From positions 1-17,459 of the forward strand of contig CAYMFU010000124.1 of the NCBI GenBank assembly GCA_964389805.1: 17,459 bases of DNA, written 5' to 3'. This stretch comes from JAGTVG01 sp964389805 (GTDB taxonomy: Bacteria; Bacteroidota; Bacteroidia; Cytophagales; Cyclobacteriaceae). Under the pieces are notes generated by a model. That model saw only the letters and a list, made by a program, of their open reading frames with translations, had not been told where the DNA came from and searched no databases. This document shows, piece by piece, positions 1 through 10,100 of this stretch. The translations under genes were made by a program, and so were the position numbers. The number at the start of each line of letters is the position of its first letter. Position 1 is the stretch's first letter.

Positions 1-1515
1 AGAAGGCCATTCTGAAAGTCCGGCACTATTAGGATTACCGGTTTTTATAAAATTGGCAAAATAATTCTGCATAGTCTTTGAAACTTTAAAATCATCCGGC
101 GTCCAGGCATATTCTTTGATTAGATGCAGATTTCCCAGGCAATATTCAATCTCACAGGCATGAGGTGCCCCGATAGGCTCAGGCATCTTATAATTCGGAT
201 CCCTTGGTCTGGTCCCGCCGGCCAGTCCAGGCGCAAGATTTTCATCTACTAATGGGGGACGCAACTTACTGTATAGGTATCTGTATACCGGTTTATCACT
301 GTTTTTCCTGTGCAGGTCAAACCACTTCCAGGTACTGTAAGCTATAAACCGATCCGAGGCCAATGCAGTGGCTGAGATCTCAATTTCAGTTTCTGATCCA
401 TAAGGATAAAGCTTCAACATTTCCTCAAATTTTTCAGGATATGCCTTTTTAACAGCCGTGATGAAGTTTTCTTCAGCATATGGCTTACCCATCATGAAAG
501 CTGAACCAGGAATTTCAGCAGAATTCCATCCCAGAAGCAGGGGGATTTGTGCCTGCTCACTTGAATTAAAGATCTCCAGCAAACTTTCAGGCAAAAAATA
601 GCCATCTATTACTATTGGGAATCCAAATCTTTTAGATTCGTTATATATCTCATATACTTCCCTTGTACTTAGGGCTCTTAATTCTGAAATGTCAGTATAT
701 CCTGCCTTCTCCGCAAATTCCAGCCCTATTCTTTCGGCCTCCTTCAGAGGAACAGGTGGCAAGGTCGGGTTAATACGGGCACCGCTTTCTCCTATGGCAC
801 CATGGATATATTCTTTTGATAAAGGGGAAGCCATCTGCATGCTTACCGAAATAGATCCGGCAGACTCCCCGGCAATAGTTACCTTTAGGGGATCACCACC
901 AAAGGCAGCTATATTTTTACTTACCCACCTTAAGGCTGCATGCTGGTCCAGCAATCCATAGTTACCTGACGCCTCGTACGGAGATTCCGCACTCAGATCA
1001 GGATGTGCCAGGAAACCGAAAACATTCAGGCGATAATTTACGGTAACTGTTACGATGCCCTTCTTAGCCATACTTTCTCCATCATATCGGTATTCAGATG
1101 CATCACCAGCTACAAAACCTCCTCCATAGAAATAAACCAAAACTGGCAATCCTGTAGAGTTTCGCTTGGCAGGTGTCCATACATTCAGATATAAACAATC
1201 TTCACTTACTCCATCCGACCGGGAAACCATATCTCCAAATACATTCGCCTGCATTGGCCGGGGGCCAAATTTCTTGGTTTCCTTTATATCTTTCCAGTTT
1301 TCAAGAGCCTGGGGGACTTTCCATCTGAGGTCACCTACAGGTGGTTTGGCAAAAGGTATTCCGAAATACTTCTGAATCCCTGTATGAGTATCATAATTCC
1401 CTTCGATGATCCCATTTTCAATTTTTACCTGAACAGAAAAGCCATTGTTGTTTTGCGCATTAGAAAATGAATTGGCTAGCATACTTAAAATGCTTATTAT
1501 TATTATTTTCATCAT
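1..1515 (-). CDS. Secreted type-B carboxylesterase (para-nitrobenzyl esterase-like), 3' end beyond the left edge
   Basis: The minus-strand frame is open from ATG at 1515 to the window edge, giving 505 residues with no stop. An N-terminal signal peptide (MMKIIIISILSMLANSFSNAQ, charged start then hydrophobic core) with likely cleavage after about residue 20 sends it to the envelope. Type-B carboxylesterase alpha/beta-hydrolase hallmarks are all visible: the EDCLYLNV signature at 105-112, the GGGF oxyanion-hole loop at 131-134, the nucleophile elbow GESAGS with Ser218, an acid candidate Glu334 (NSAEIPG) and His452 (GAPHACEIEY). The catalytic triad therefore looks intact. Family members hydrolyse carboxylic esters; the substrate here is unknown. 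Only the last tens of residues should be missing, given a usual length of about 500-560. ATG at 1512 is an equally possible start. It follows the FG-GAP lipoprotein gene by 159 bp on the same strand, so co-expression with the SusC/D locus is plausible but not shown. Confidence 0.93.
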   Translation of the reverse strand, partial: MMKIIIISILSMLANSFSNAQNNNGFSVQVKIENGIIEGNYDTHTGIQKYFGIPFAKPPVGDLRWKVPQALENWKDIKETKKFGPRPMQANVFGDMVSRSDGVSEDCLYLNVWTPAKRNSTGLPVLVYFYGGGFVAGDASEYRYDGESMAKKGIVTVTVNYRLNVFGFLAHPDLSAESPYEASGNYGLLDQHAALRWVSKNIAAFGGDPLKVTIAGESAGSISVSMQMASPLSKEYIHGAIGESGARINPTLPPVPLKEAERIGLEFAEKAGYTDISELRALSTREVYEIYNESKRFGFPIVIDGYFLPESLLEIFNSSEQAQIPLLLGWNSAEIPGSAFMMGKPYAEENFITAVKKAYPEKFEEMLKLYPYGSETEIEISATALASDRFIAYSTWKWFDLHRKNSDKPVYRYLYSKLRPPLVDENLAPGLAGGTRPRDPNYKMPEPIGAPHACEIEYCLGNLHLIKEYAWTPDDFKVSKTMQNYFANFIKTGNPNSAGLSEWPS

Positions 1516-1674
1516 TAAATAATCGTTTGGAATACCTGTTGTGTGAATTTAATAATTAATTATCTCTGGGAAAATGTATTAAGCGAGGAATCTTATTGAA
1601 AGTGATTCTTTGAATAATCATTGTACTTATCCAAATACTCCAATAAATTTCGGATATAGTTTGTAGAATTGACT
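1516..1674. other. Gap between the FG-GAP lipoprotein gene and the esterase gene
   Basis: This 159-bp AT-rich gap lies between two co-directional minus-strand genes. I see no convincing Shine-Dalgarno sequence before the esterase ATG, no Bacteroidota -7 element matching TAnnTTTG on the minus strand, and no stem followed by a T-tract that would mark a terminator. Read-through from the upstream gene is the simplest explanation for esterase expression. Confidence 0.5.
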
Positions 1675-4600
1675 CTAGAATTCCTTCTTGGATAACACCT
1701 GTCCTGCTGAATCAAAAATTTTAACTTTCGATATTTCAGGTGACAGGGCAAGCGATCTTGAGGATTGTGAAAGATACGAGGAGCCATAGTAAAACTCATG
1801 TCTTCTCCTCGAGCCATTTTTAAGTGAGATCTCGGCCCATTGAGCTTTAACTGGAACATTAAGAACCGTATGATCCGTATGGTCAGCCGTTTTCCGGAAA
1901 AGCAGCAGGGAATCTTTGTTTTGAGATACCAGGTACAGTTCCATCCCATCTTTGTCAAATAATTTTCCAATTGCCTTGGCATCGTTTTTCACATTAAATC
2001 CAGTTTTCCTACGCTCGATAACATCGAAATCACCGCTTCCGTTACCCGTTAATACCAATCCATTAAAGGCATCTATTCTTCCCGACATAGGTTCAATGGA
2101 ATAATCATTTCCTGCCAACAACAGGTCTACATTTCCATCATTATTGATATCTGTCGGTAAAATGCCAAAGATAGGGGCAAATTGAGCCTGTATTGGCAAT
2201 TCTCTGATCGAAAAACGATCGTTGTCTTCATTAAGGAGGATTAGTGAACTAAAGTTATCCCCTTCCTTATAATAGGCACTGTCTAATTCCTCAGAGGTGA
2301 ATATGTCTTCAATAGTGGCCCGCCCGTAACCTTTATAGGTTGGAATTCGGTTTCTAACAAAGCTTAATTGCATCGTCATATCGTCGCGTGTATGGACAGG
2401 AAAATATTGGGATTGGAAATTTTCATCATTTGTTAATGCAGCAATAACCGGATCAACCACGCCGTTTCTGTCAAAGTCACTTGCATACATTTTTAATGGT
2501 CCTTTTTCTTTTCCTTTGAAGATGGTGTTTAAACCTAAATTACCAACGATGTAATCAATATCACCGTCATTATCGATATCTGCTCCATTAATACTGTTCC
2601 ACCATCCGCTTATTGGTTGCAATGCCAAAGTTTCTGTTATGTTTTCAAATCCAGTTCCTGTATTCTTAAAAAATGTAATTGGCATCCATTCTCCAACTAT
2701 AATCAAATCAATTAACCGGTCATTGTTGAAATCTGTCCACAGGGCATCATTTACGAGGCCCAGGCCATTTAGATCGGGTAAAACATCCTGCGTTATGTCC
2801 AGATATTGTCCTTCTTCATTTTTCAATATTTTACTGTCAGCAGGATATGGATATTCTCCCGGGATTACCCTTCCGCCGATAAAAAGATCCAGGTCTCCAT
2901 CCGCGTCGAAATCAGCTGCCTTTATACACGATCCAGATGTTTGGAACTCAGGCAAAGCATGTGCCTGATATGTGAAATACCCATTCCCATCATTCAGGTA
3001 TACCCTGTCAGAATAAATTTCATCTCCCTTTTGTCTTTGGATACCTCCTTTCACCAGGTACAGGTCCAGATCTTCATCATTATCAATATCCAACAGAAGG
3101 ATGCCCATATCTTTCCCATCTTGATCCAATCCTTGTATGATCCTGTTTTCAAGCCTAAACTTTCCATCAGACTTTTGCAGGTAGAATGTCCCTGGATACT
3201 GTCCATTTCCTCCAATATAAAAATCTTCCAATCCATCACTATCTATGTCGCCCACGGCAATTCCAGGTGTGGATTGAGAGAATTTATGTGGGATGGTTCG
3301 CTGGTAATTAAAATCAAAGAGCACTTTTTCCTGATGGATATGACCAATCTGATAATCCTCGTTAACCTGAAGTATCAGAGGTTCCCCAAGGTCAGGCAAC
3401 AAGTAGTCTCCCAGGGTGACCAATGTAATTTCACTATTTGTAATATCTATGTTCAGTAATTGATTGACCGGAGTATTATAGGCTTTTTCAATTTTCCCAT
3501 CAGGCCAGAATACAATGAGGGAATCGACATTCAAATGGGTGCCTAAGCCAAAATGAATGGTCATATCTACGGTCGACATAAATCCCCGATAGAAGCTGTG
3601 TTCATGGAACTGAAGGTTCCCATTGGTATACAATAATACCTTTGCACCCAATCCATGGACATTTCCTTCAGGCCCTTTCAATTGTATTTTCAGAAAATTA
3701 GGTTTATTTGATTTTTGGCTATCATTTATTGTATTCCTATATAGAGTGGCCGGCCCATTGATGTTATTTGTGATATAATCCAGGTCGCCGTCATTATCAA
3801 AGTCCGCAAATGCGGCACCATTTGATAAAGTAGGTTCTTCAAATCCCCAATCCTCCGTTTTTTTGGTAAAAGTCAGGTCACCGTTATTTTTGAAAATATA
3901 ATTATCGATCTTTACAACAGGTACTGAGTCAATCAGGTCCAGTCTTTCAGACACCAGATTTTCGAACCGTGCTTTATAATTTGCAAAATCCATGTCTGTC
4001 ACATCATGCTGGAATCCATTGCAGACCACAAGGTCTTTGTACCCATCGTTGTCAAAATCAGCAAACAAGGGAGACCAACTCCAGTCTGTTTCATAAACTC
4101 CTGCCAGGAGGCCTATTTCACTATAGATCATATTCCCATTATTATCCGGCCCCATGTTCAATTGTAACATATTCCGGATAAACTGCAGATCATATTGGAA
4201 TTTCTCATAATTGATCTGGTTCATGGGATTATTTCGTAAAAGCATTGTTTTCTTACGATAATTTATCTCAGGCAACATGTCAAGGGCAAAAATTTCCTGC
4301 AATCCATCGTTATTGATGTCTGCTATATCCTGTCCCATGGCTGAAAAACTCTGGTGTTTCAGGTATTCTGAAACCTTATTCGTAAATGTACCATCCTGGT
4401 TATTGATATATAGAACATCATTTGGCAGAAAATCATTGGTGATATAGATATCCGGCCAGCCGTCCATGTTAATATCCCTGATGGATATTCCATGGCTATA
4501 CCCTTCCACAAGGATCCCAGCTTCAATGGAAACATCGATAAAGGTCTGATCCCCCTGGTTCTGATAGAGTTTATCGGCATTGATCGAGCTGCCATCAATA

Positions 4601-5232
4601 CTTTTGGTCCTGAATTTACTTGGGAATTTACGATCCATAACGTTGCTGAGGACAAAAAGATCAAGATCATTATCCAGGTCATAATCAAAAAATACAGCAT
4701 TTGCTGAGTGACCGGTATCCTGTATCCCCCATTTTTCAGCCTCTTCAGAAAATATCGGAATTCCATCTTCATTGAGACCTTTATTAATGAACAATTTATT
4801 TTTCCTGTCAGCTGCAATACCATATATTGAAGCGCAAACATAAATATCTAACCAGTTATCGTTATTTATATCCACCAGTGCTACTCCCTGTCCCCAGATA
4901 TCTTCAGCACCCACTCCTGCTTCAGCAGTTATATCAGAAAACTTAAGATCTCCCTTATTCATGTATAATTGATTTGAGACCTGGTTGCCGGAGAAATATA
5001 CATCCTGCAGGCCATCATTATTAAAATCCCCAATACCCAGGCCTGCTCCATTGTAGATATAATAAAAATCCATTACATTAAGGGTATCGCTCTCGATAAG
5101 GTTATTGGAAAAAGTAATGCCAGAATGATCCGGTCTGATTACTTCGAACATCTTCTGTTTGCTGAGTTTTTTACATCCAGTGGCCGTCAATAAAAAAACC
5201 AGGAATATAAGAATATATGATCTGAGACACAT
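1675..5232 (-). CDS. Large FG-GAP/VCBS-repeat lipoprotein with ASPIC/UnbV domain (CRTAC1-like)
   Basis: 1185 residues. It begins with a lipoprotein signal (hydrophobic 7-18, lipobox-like TATGC, Cys20). Fourteen calcium-loop motifs of the form DxNxDGxxD are visible, starting near residues 69, 121, 183, 253, 305, 392, 477, then 662, 715, 774, 834, 885, 919 and 1028. Between the two groups of seven lies an ASPIC/UnbV domain at about 512-595 (HGLGAKVLLY, HFGLG, VFWPDGK). FG-GAP repeats fold as beta-propeller blades that often bind calcium, so I infer two propellers joined by the ASPIC domain. The opening pattern (HSGITFSN, then YNGAGLGIGDFNNDG) is typical of Bacteroidota proteins found beside SusC/D. 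Residues after Cys20 (KKLSKQK) are basic, unlike the acidic surface-export signals described for some Bacteroidota, so surface exposure is uncertain. The biochemical role is not established; ligand binding or adhesion is inference. Automated labels such as 'RNA-binding protein' for this family have no support here. Confidence 0.93.
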   Translation of the reverse strand: MCLRSYILIFLVFLLTATGCKKLSKQKMFEVIRPDHSGITFSNNLIESDTLNVMDFYYIYNGAGLGIGDFNNDGLQDVYFSGNQVSNQLYMNKGDLKFSDITAEAGVGAEDIWGQGVALVDINNDNWLDIYVCASIYGIAADRKNKLFINKGLNEDGIPIFSEEAEKWGIQDTGHSANAVFFDYDLDNDLDLFVLSNVMDRKFPSKFRTKSIDGSSINADKLYQNQGDQTFIDVSIEAGILVEGYSHGISIRDINMDGWPDIYITNDFLPNDVLYINNQDGTFTNKVSEYLKHQSFSAMGQDIADINNDGLQEIFALDMLPEINYRKKTMLLRNNPMNQINYEKFQYDLQFIRNMLQLNMGPDNNGNMIYSEIGLLAGVYETDWSWSPLFADFDNDGYKDLVVCNGFQHDVTDMDFANYKARFENLVSERLDLIDSVPVVKIDNYIFKNNGDLTFTKKTEDWGFEEPTLSNGAAFADFDNDGDLDYITNNINGPATLYRNTINDSQKSNKPNFLKIQLKGPEGNVHGLGAKVLLYTNGNLQFHEHSFYRGFMSTVDMTIHFGLGTHLNVDSLIVFWPDGKIEKAYNTPVNQLLNIDITNSEITLVTLGDYLLPDLGEPLILQVNEDYQIGHIHQEKVLFDFNYQRTIPHKFSQSTPGIAVGDIDSDGLEDFYIGGNGQYPGTFYLQKSDGKFRLENRIIQGLDQDGKDMGILLLDIDNDEDLDLYLVKGGIQRQKGDEIYSDRVYLNDGNGYFTYQAHALPEFQTSGSCIKAADFDADGDLDLFIGGRVIPGEYPYPADSKILKNEEGQYLDITQDVLPDLNGLGLVNDALWTDFNNDRLIDLIIVGEWMPITFFKNTGTGFENITETLALQPISGWWNSINGADIDNDGDIDYIVGNLGLNTIFKGKEKGPLKMYASDFDRNGVVDPVIAALTNDENFQSQYFPVHTRDDMTMQLSFVRNRIPTYKGYGRATIEDIFTSEELDSAYYKEGDNFSSLILLNEDNDRFSIRELPIQAQFAPIFGILPTDINNDGNVDLLLAGNDYSIEPMSGRIDAFNGLVLTGNGSGDFDVIERRKTGFNVKNDAKAIGKLFDKDGMELYLVSQNKDSLLLFRKTADHTDHTVLNVPVKAQWAEISLKNGSRRRHEFYYGSSYLSQSSRSLALSPEISKVKIFDSAGQVLSKKEF

Positions 5233-5264
5233 TTCAACAAGGAATTCTATCGGCGAATATAAAT

Positions 5265-5292
5265 AAAAAATCCCGCCTGGGCGGGATTTTTT
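5265..5292 (-). terminator. Rho-independent-type terminator after susD
   Basis: The perfect inverted repeat AAAAAATCCCGC-CTGG-GCGGGATTTTTT gives a 12-bp stem, with a GC-rich 6-bp core, an A/T-rich base and a 4-nt loop. The A/T arms place a T-run at the 3' side on either strand, so it could work both ways. On the minus strand it lies 24 bp after the susD-like stop codon and 32 bp before the start codon of the FG-GAP lipoprotein gene. It would therefore end or attenuate the susC-susD transcript before the third gene. Confidence 0.85.
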
Positions 5293-5315
5293 ATATGGAT
5301 ATTTATAACTTATTT

Positions 5316-7184
5316 TTAGTAACCAGGATTCTGCTTCAACACATCTGTATTGTTGATAATATCAAGCTGATCCTGAGGAATAGGCCACCTTAAATTCTTG
5401 TCTGCGAATGTAACGCCAACTAAATAGCTTCTAACGTTCGCATTAACATTTGATCCAATGGGTCGTGTAGACTCTACAGCTACATAATCATTAAGTACCT
5501 GTGGTGCCACACCCCAACGGAGCAGGTCAAAGAAACGTTCGCCATCCATGCCGAATTCAACTCGTGTTTCGTGACGAACGGCCTGCCGTGCATAATCCTG
5601 ACTCGGGAATGATGCATATTGCTGGATATTATAGCCAACGCAGGCAGGTACAGTAGTTTCAGTTCCATCTACAAGACGTGCCATAACAACCACATTGTCA
5701 GCTCTGTCCCTGATCTGGTTTACAAGAGCAAGGGCTGTTCCAAGATCACTCTCTTCAACAGCGATCTCAGCTCTCCAGAGCATGATATGCGCTAAGCGAA
5801 TCTCACGGACATTGTTGGCGCTTGCGCCCTGTGCCCAACCTGAAGCAGTTGACAGGGATCCTTTTTCAGCCTTATAATACACTTGCTTCTTAGGTGAATA
5901 AGGTCCGCCATAACCTTGCTTTCGGATCCATGGATCACCTGGGTGTAATGCCCAGTCAAGGTATGGAATTCCACGACGACCAACAGTCCAGTCCAACCTT
6001 GGATCTATAGACTCAGTAGCAACATCTCTTCCGTATGGAATGAAATCATCATCTACCCATACATCCGTTTCCCAATCTGGATCAGCACCAATACCCTGGT
6101 CCCATCGGAAATCACGGCTGTTGAAGTCATCCAGGTATGGAAGACCTGAAGCAGGATCTGTTAGGAACGCATTTACAAGGTTTTGTGATCCCTGGTGGAA
6201 ACCGCAGCATGTACCAGGACCAGTGGAGCCATAAGGGAAATTCAAAACATCCCTGTAGTTACCATTCTCGCCACTGGATCCATCATTTACTGAAGCCTGT
6301 ATTTCAAGAATAGATTCATCATTGTTGTTACCGTCAACCCGGTAATTGTCATGATAGTTATCTACCAGTGAGAATGGTCCTGCTATGATCCCATCCAACA
6401 AAGTTTTTGCTGCCCCATAACCAGGAGCTGTGGTTGGATCAATGCCTGCAGCGGCACGACCATTCCAATGCATATATACCTTTGCTAATAGTGCTCTTGC
6501 AGTCCAGCTAGTAAATCGACCCGGTTGTGAATTGCTTGTTGGTAATGCAGCAATAGCATCCTGCAAGTCTTTTTCAATATTTGACCAGATGTCAACGTAA
6601 TTACCACTTTCATCAACATTTCCGACGTCTGAGAAAGGTAATCCTTCTGCAGTACCAACTGTTTCATCAATAAATGGAACATTGCCGAATACGATCTTAA
6701 CTTCGAAGTGGTAATATGCTCTAAGCGCTTTAGCTTCTGCAACAGCCTGATCATGCTGGGACTGAGTCATTGTCCCGGCTTCCAGTGCTTTCGCACCAAC
6801 ACGGATCACGTCATTACAACGGCTGACACCATCATATTCCACACGCCATTTCTGATTGAAATAACCTTCCTGAGGTGTTCCAACATAACGTTCGATGTTG
6901 GTCTGAGGGATCTGGTCCCCTTCATCTGTTCCCTTATATGCATCGTCAGAAGCTATACTTCCATATACATATGGGGCAGCGTCCCAGGTTGTGATACCAT
7001 TCACACCATCCAAAACACTGTAAGCTGCAATCAGCAAGGCATCAACACCTGATGCTGAAGCTAGCTGATCCTCTCCTACCTGTCCTAATGGAGGTTTCTC
7101 AAGGAAACTGTCCTTACATGAAGTAACTACTCCAAATAACAATACGAATCCAATATAGAGTATCTTTTTCATTGTATTATTCAT
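5316..7184 (-). CDS. SusD/RagB-like outer-membrane nutrient-binding lipoprotein
   Basis: 622 residues. The lipoprotein signal ends in VVTSC, with Cys23 followed by KDSFLEKPP, the usual SusD-family opening. Family blocks are visible: EAKALRAYYHFEVKIVFGNVP (149-169, SusD helical core), FGMDGERFFDLLRWG near 544-558, and the C-terminal LRWPIPQDQLDIINN...QNPGY ending. SusD proteins are surface lipoproteins that cap the SusC barrel and bind the oligomeric substrate. An aspartate-, glycine- and tryptophan-rich middle part (about 350-440) probably forms the variable ligand-facing loops. The start at 7184 (MNNTMKK) lies 11 bp after the susC-like stop; ATG at 7172 (MKKILY) is a good alternative and gives a more typical signal peptide. 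It is cotranscribed with the susC-like gene and followed by a strong hairpin terminator. The ligand cannot be predicted from sequence alone. Confidence 0.96.
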   Translation of the reverse strand: MNNTMKKILYIGFVLLFGVVTSCKDSFLEKPPLGQVGEDQLASASGVDALLIAAYSVLDGVNGITTWDAAPYVYGSIASDDAYKGTDEGDQIPQTNIERYVGTPQEGYFNQKWRVEYDGVSRCNDVIRVGAKALEAGTMTQSQHDQAVAEAKALRAYYHFEVKIVFGNVPFIDETVGTAEGLPFSDVGNVDESGNYVDIWSNIEKDLQDAIAALPTSNSQPGRFTSWTARALLAKVYMHWNGRAAAGIDPTTAPGYGAAKTLLDGIIAGPFSLVDNYHDNYRVDGNNNDESILEIQASVNDGSSGENGNYRDVLNFPYGSTGPGTCCGFHQGSQNLVNAFLTDPASGLPYLDDFNSRDFRWDQGIGADPDWETDVWVDDDFIPYGRDVATESIDPRLDWTVGRRGIPYLDWALHPGDPWIRKQGYGGPYSPKKQVYYKAEKGSLSTASGWAQGASANNVREIRLAHIMLWRAEIAVEESDLGTALALVNQIRDRADNVVVMARLVDGTETTVPACVGYNIQQYASFPSQDYARQAVRHETRVEFGMDGERFFDLLRWGVAPQVLNDYVAVESTRPIGSNVNANVRSYLVGVTFADKNLRWPIPQDQLDIINNTDVLKQNPGY

Positions 7185-7195
7185 TTTATCGTTAA

Positions 7196-10100
7196 TTAAA
7201 ATCCAAAGTTTAGTCCAAAGATAAACTGTCGCGATGTTGGATAAATACCCTGGTCAATACCCAATGAAGCATTATCACCAGGTCCGGCAATATTTACTTC
7301 CGGATCCAGTCCTTCATAATTGGTAACAGTAAACAGGTTCACTCCCTGGAAGTATATCCTCAATCTGTCGATACCTTTCAAATTCGGGAAAGTATATCCA
7401 AACATCAGGTTCTTCATACGGAAATAAGAGCCGTCTTGCACGAAATATGAATTAGATGCATAACTCAGGTTATCGGTAAAGCTAAGTACTGGCAATTCAG
7501 CGTTGTCACCCAAAGTAGGGGTCCAGGACTTTTCATACATCTTGGTACTTCTGTTACCCTGGAACTGAACGAAGTCAATCCAACGAGCCACATAGTTGAT
7601 CAGATCGTTACCCTGAACACCCTGGAAGAATAATGTCAGATCAAAATTCTTAAAGGTAAAGGCTGCATTCAAACCATAAAAGAAATCCGGATGTGGATTG
7701 CCTATAAAGGTATCATCTTCATCATTGATCACGCCATCACCATTTTGATCCTTGAACTTAAACCGGCCAACACCTTCGCCATACTGGCTGATGTAGTTAT
7801 AGTAACCAGGATAAATGTCAGAAACATATTCACTATCTTCGTTCCAGTAAGATTCAGAACCATCTGTAAAGCCAATAACTTCCTTACCCCACATACTCAT
7901 GTAAGGCTCGCCGGCAATAGATCTTGTATATCGCTGCTGACGTAAGCTTGGCCCAAGCAATGTAGTTGCTACATTATCACTTAATGATACAACTTTATTG
8001 CTGTATTGTGAGAAGTTAAATCCAATGGAATATGTAAAGTCTCCACTGGAAGAAGCTCCATTATAAGCTACATTTAAATCAATCCCCGTATTCTTCATTT
8101 CACCTACGTTCTGAGCAGGAGCAGAAGCACTACCCTGTGTACCTGGCAGATCCAAGGTATACAGCATATCCGAGGTAATCCTGTCATACCAGTCAAAATT
8201 GATAGTCAGTTTGTTATTGAACATGGTCCAGTCAAAACCAGCATTTATAGTAGTAGTGGTCTCCCACTGTCCGAATGGGTTTCCAAACCGGCCTGTATCA
8301 AATCCTGCAACAGTAGATGTATTAGAACCTGCTATGTCATAAGATGTCTGCCATGGATGTGTACGGTAAGTGGAATACTGGTTATCCGGAGATATATTCT
8401 GGTTACCCATTTGTCCCCAACCTACACGCAATTTCAAATCGTCTGTCCAACTGACACCGCTCATGAAAGATTCACTAGATATCCTCCAACCTACTGAGAA
8501 GGCTGGGAATGTAGCAAATCGGTTCTCGGCCCCGAATCGTGAAGAACCATCCCTACGAATCGTTGCATCAAACAAATACTTATCATTGAATGAGTAGTTG
8601 ACTTTAGCAAATAAGGAGAACATAGACCATCCTGATCCACTACCGTCGTTTAGCTGAGAGGAGGATCCTGCTGTCAAGTACCTGTAACTCAAGTCATCAA
8701 CAAAATAATCAGCCCTTTGTCCCCACATCCAACGATAGGTGTTTTCAATGGCTTCAGTTCCGACAAGTACATTCAATCTGTGCTTGTCAGCCCAGGTATG
8801 GTTATATACCAGGGTGTTATACCATGTCCAGTTCAACACATAGTTCATGTTTGTTCTCAACTGATTGGATGATCTTGGTTCTGAATCTTCAGGATTCAGG
8901 AAGGTATATGCTGACTGATACCAGTTGGTATAGTCAATACCTATTTGAGTTCTGAAAGTGAGGTCTTCGAAGAAATCCGCTTCGAGGAAAGCATTACCAA
9001 ATACCCTCCAGTTCTCGCTAACATTATCCTTGGCACGTTCTAATTGTGCATAAGGACTGGAAGCATTACCTGTATTGGTACCTTTTGTACCTGCATGGTT
9101 CCCGCCAATATCAAATACCGGAACGATAGGTTGCATACGATACGCATTGGAAACCGGATTTCCTTCCTGGTTGTTGTTGAAGTTTACACCTTCGGTATAA
9201 GACACCTCAAGGTTTTCGCCAACTCTGAACCAATCTTTTGGAGCAAATTCCGTATTACCCCGGATAGAGAATCTCTTGAAATTGGTAAACGAAACAATCC
9301 CTTCCTGGTCGAAATAACCCAAACCAAAGAAATAACGTCCTTTGTCTGTTCCACCAGATGCTCCCAAATTATATTCCTGGATAGGAGCAGTACCATAAAT
9401 TTCATCGTACCAATCTGTTCCTTCCCTGTTTGCCCTGGCAATCAGGGTGGTTGGGAAATTATAAGTAGATTCATCCACATCGCCTTCAAAAGCTCCGTCC
9501 GGATATACATAATCCGGGATGAAGTTAGAAGCTGTTGGATCACTTCCATATTGGGCATTGTAACCATCCCAGTCAAAACCAGAAATATCACCGCCATTTG
9601 AATTGGCATAATCGTTAAGGTCCTGCTGATACATCAACTCACCCAGTTTCTGGGTGTTGAGAAGATCCAGGCTGTTGGCCGCTTTCTGCCAGCCATATTT
9701 GGCATCAAAAGTAAATTTAGGAGCACCAGGTTTACCTTTCTTGGTAGTAATGATGACCACACCATTACCAGCACGCGCACCATAAATTGAAGCAGAGGAT
9801 GCATCTTTCAGCACCTGCATACTTTCAATATTGGCTGGATTAATTCTATTAAGGGCATACACATCGTCAGTTGGAACACCATCAATAACGTATAATGGTT
9901 CGTTACTGTTCACTGTACCAAAACCCCTGATTCGTATCATTGTTTGTCCACCCGGCTGGTTGTCCTGACCGACAAATACACCGGCGGCCCTACCCTGTAG
10001 TCGCTCACCGAAGTTAGCGGCTGGGATCTCATTCAATAATTCAGAATCAACTGAGGCCACCGAACCGGTGATATCCCTCCTTGTTTGGGCTGTATAACCC

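Noticed and set aside
1593..1982. 129-codon minus-strand frame overlapping the end of the FG-GAP gene and running past its stop
   Set aside because: Most of it is an alternate-frame shadow of the lipoprotein gene, whose own frame ends normally. The tail after 1675 is short and shows no domain, so I do not propose a frameshift.
2806..3459. 217-codon plus-strand frame antisense to the FG-GAP gene
   Set aside because: Shadow of the repeated Asp/Asn codons of the real gene; cysteine- and isoleucine-rich with no recognisable domain.
9044..9601. 185-codon plus-strand frame antisense to the susC-like gene
   Set aside because: Antisense shadow of a strongly supported TonB-dependent transporter; no domain or start context.
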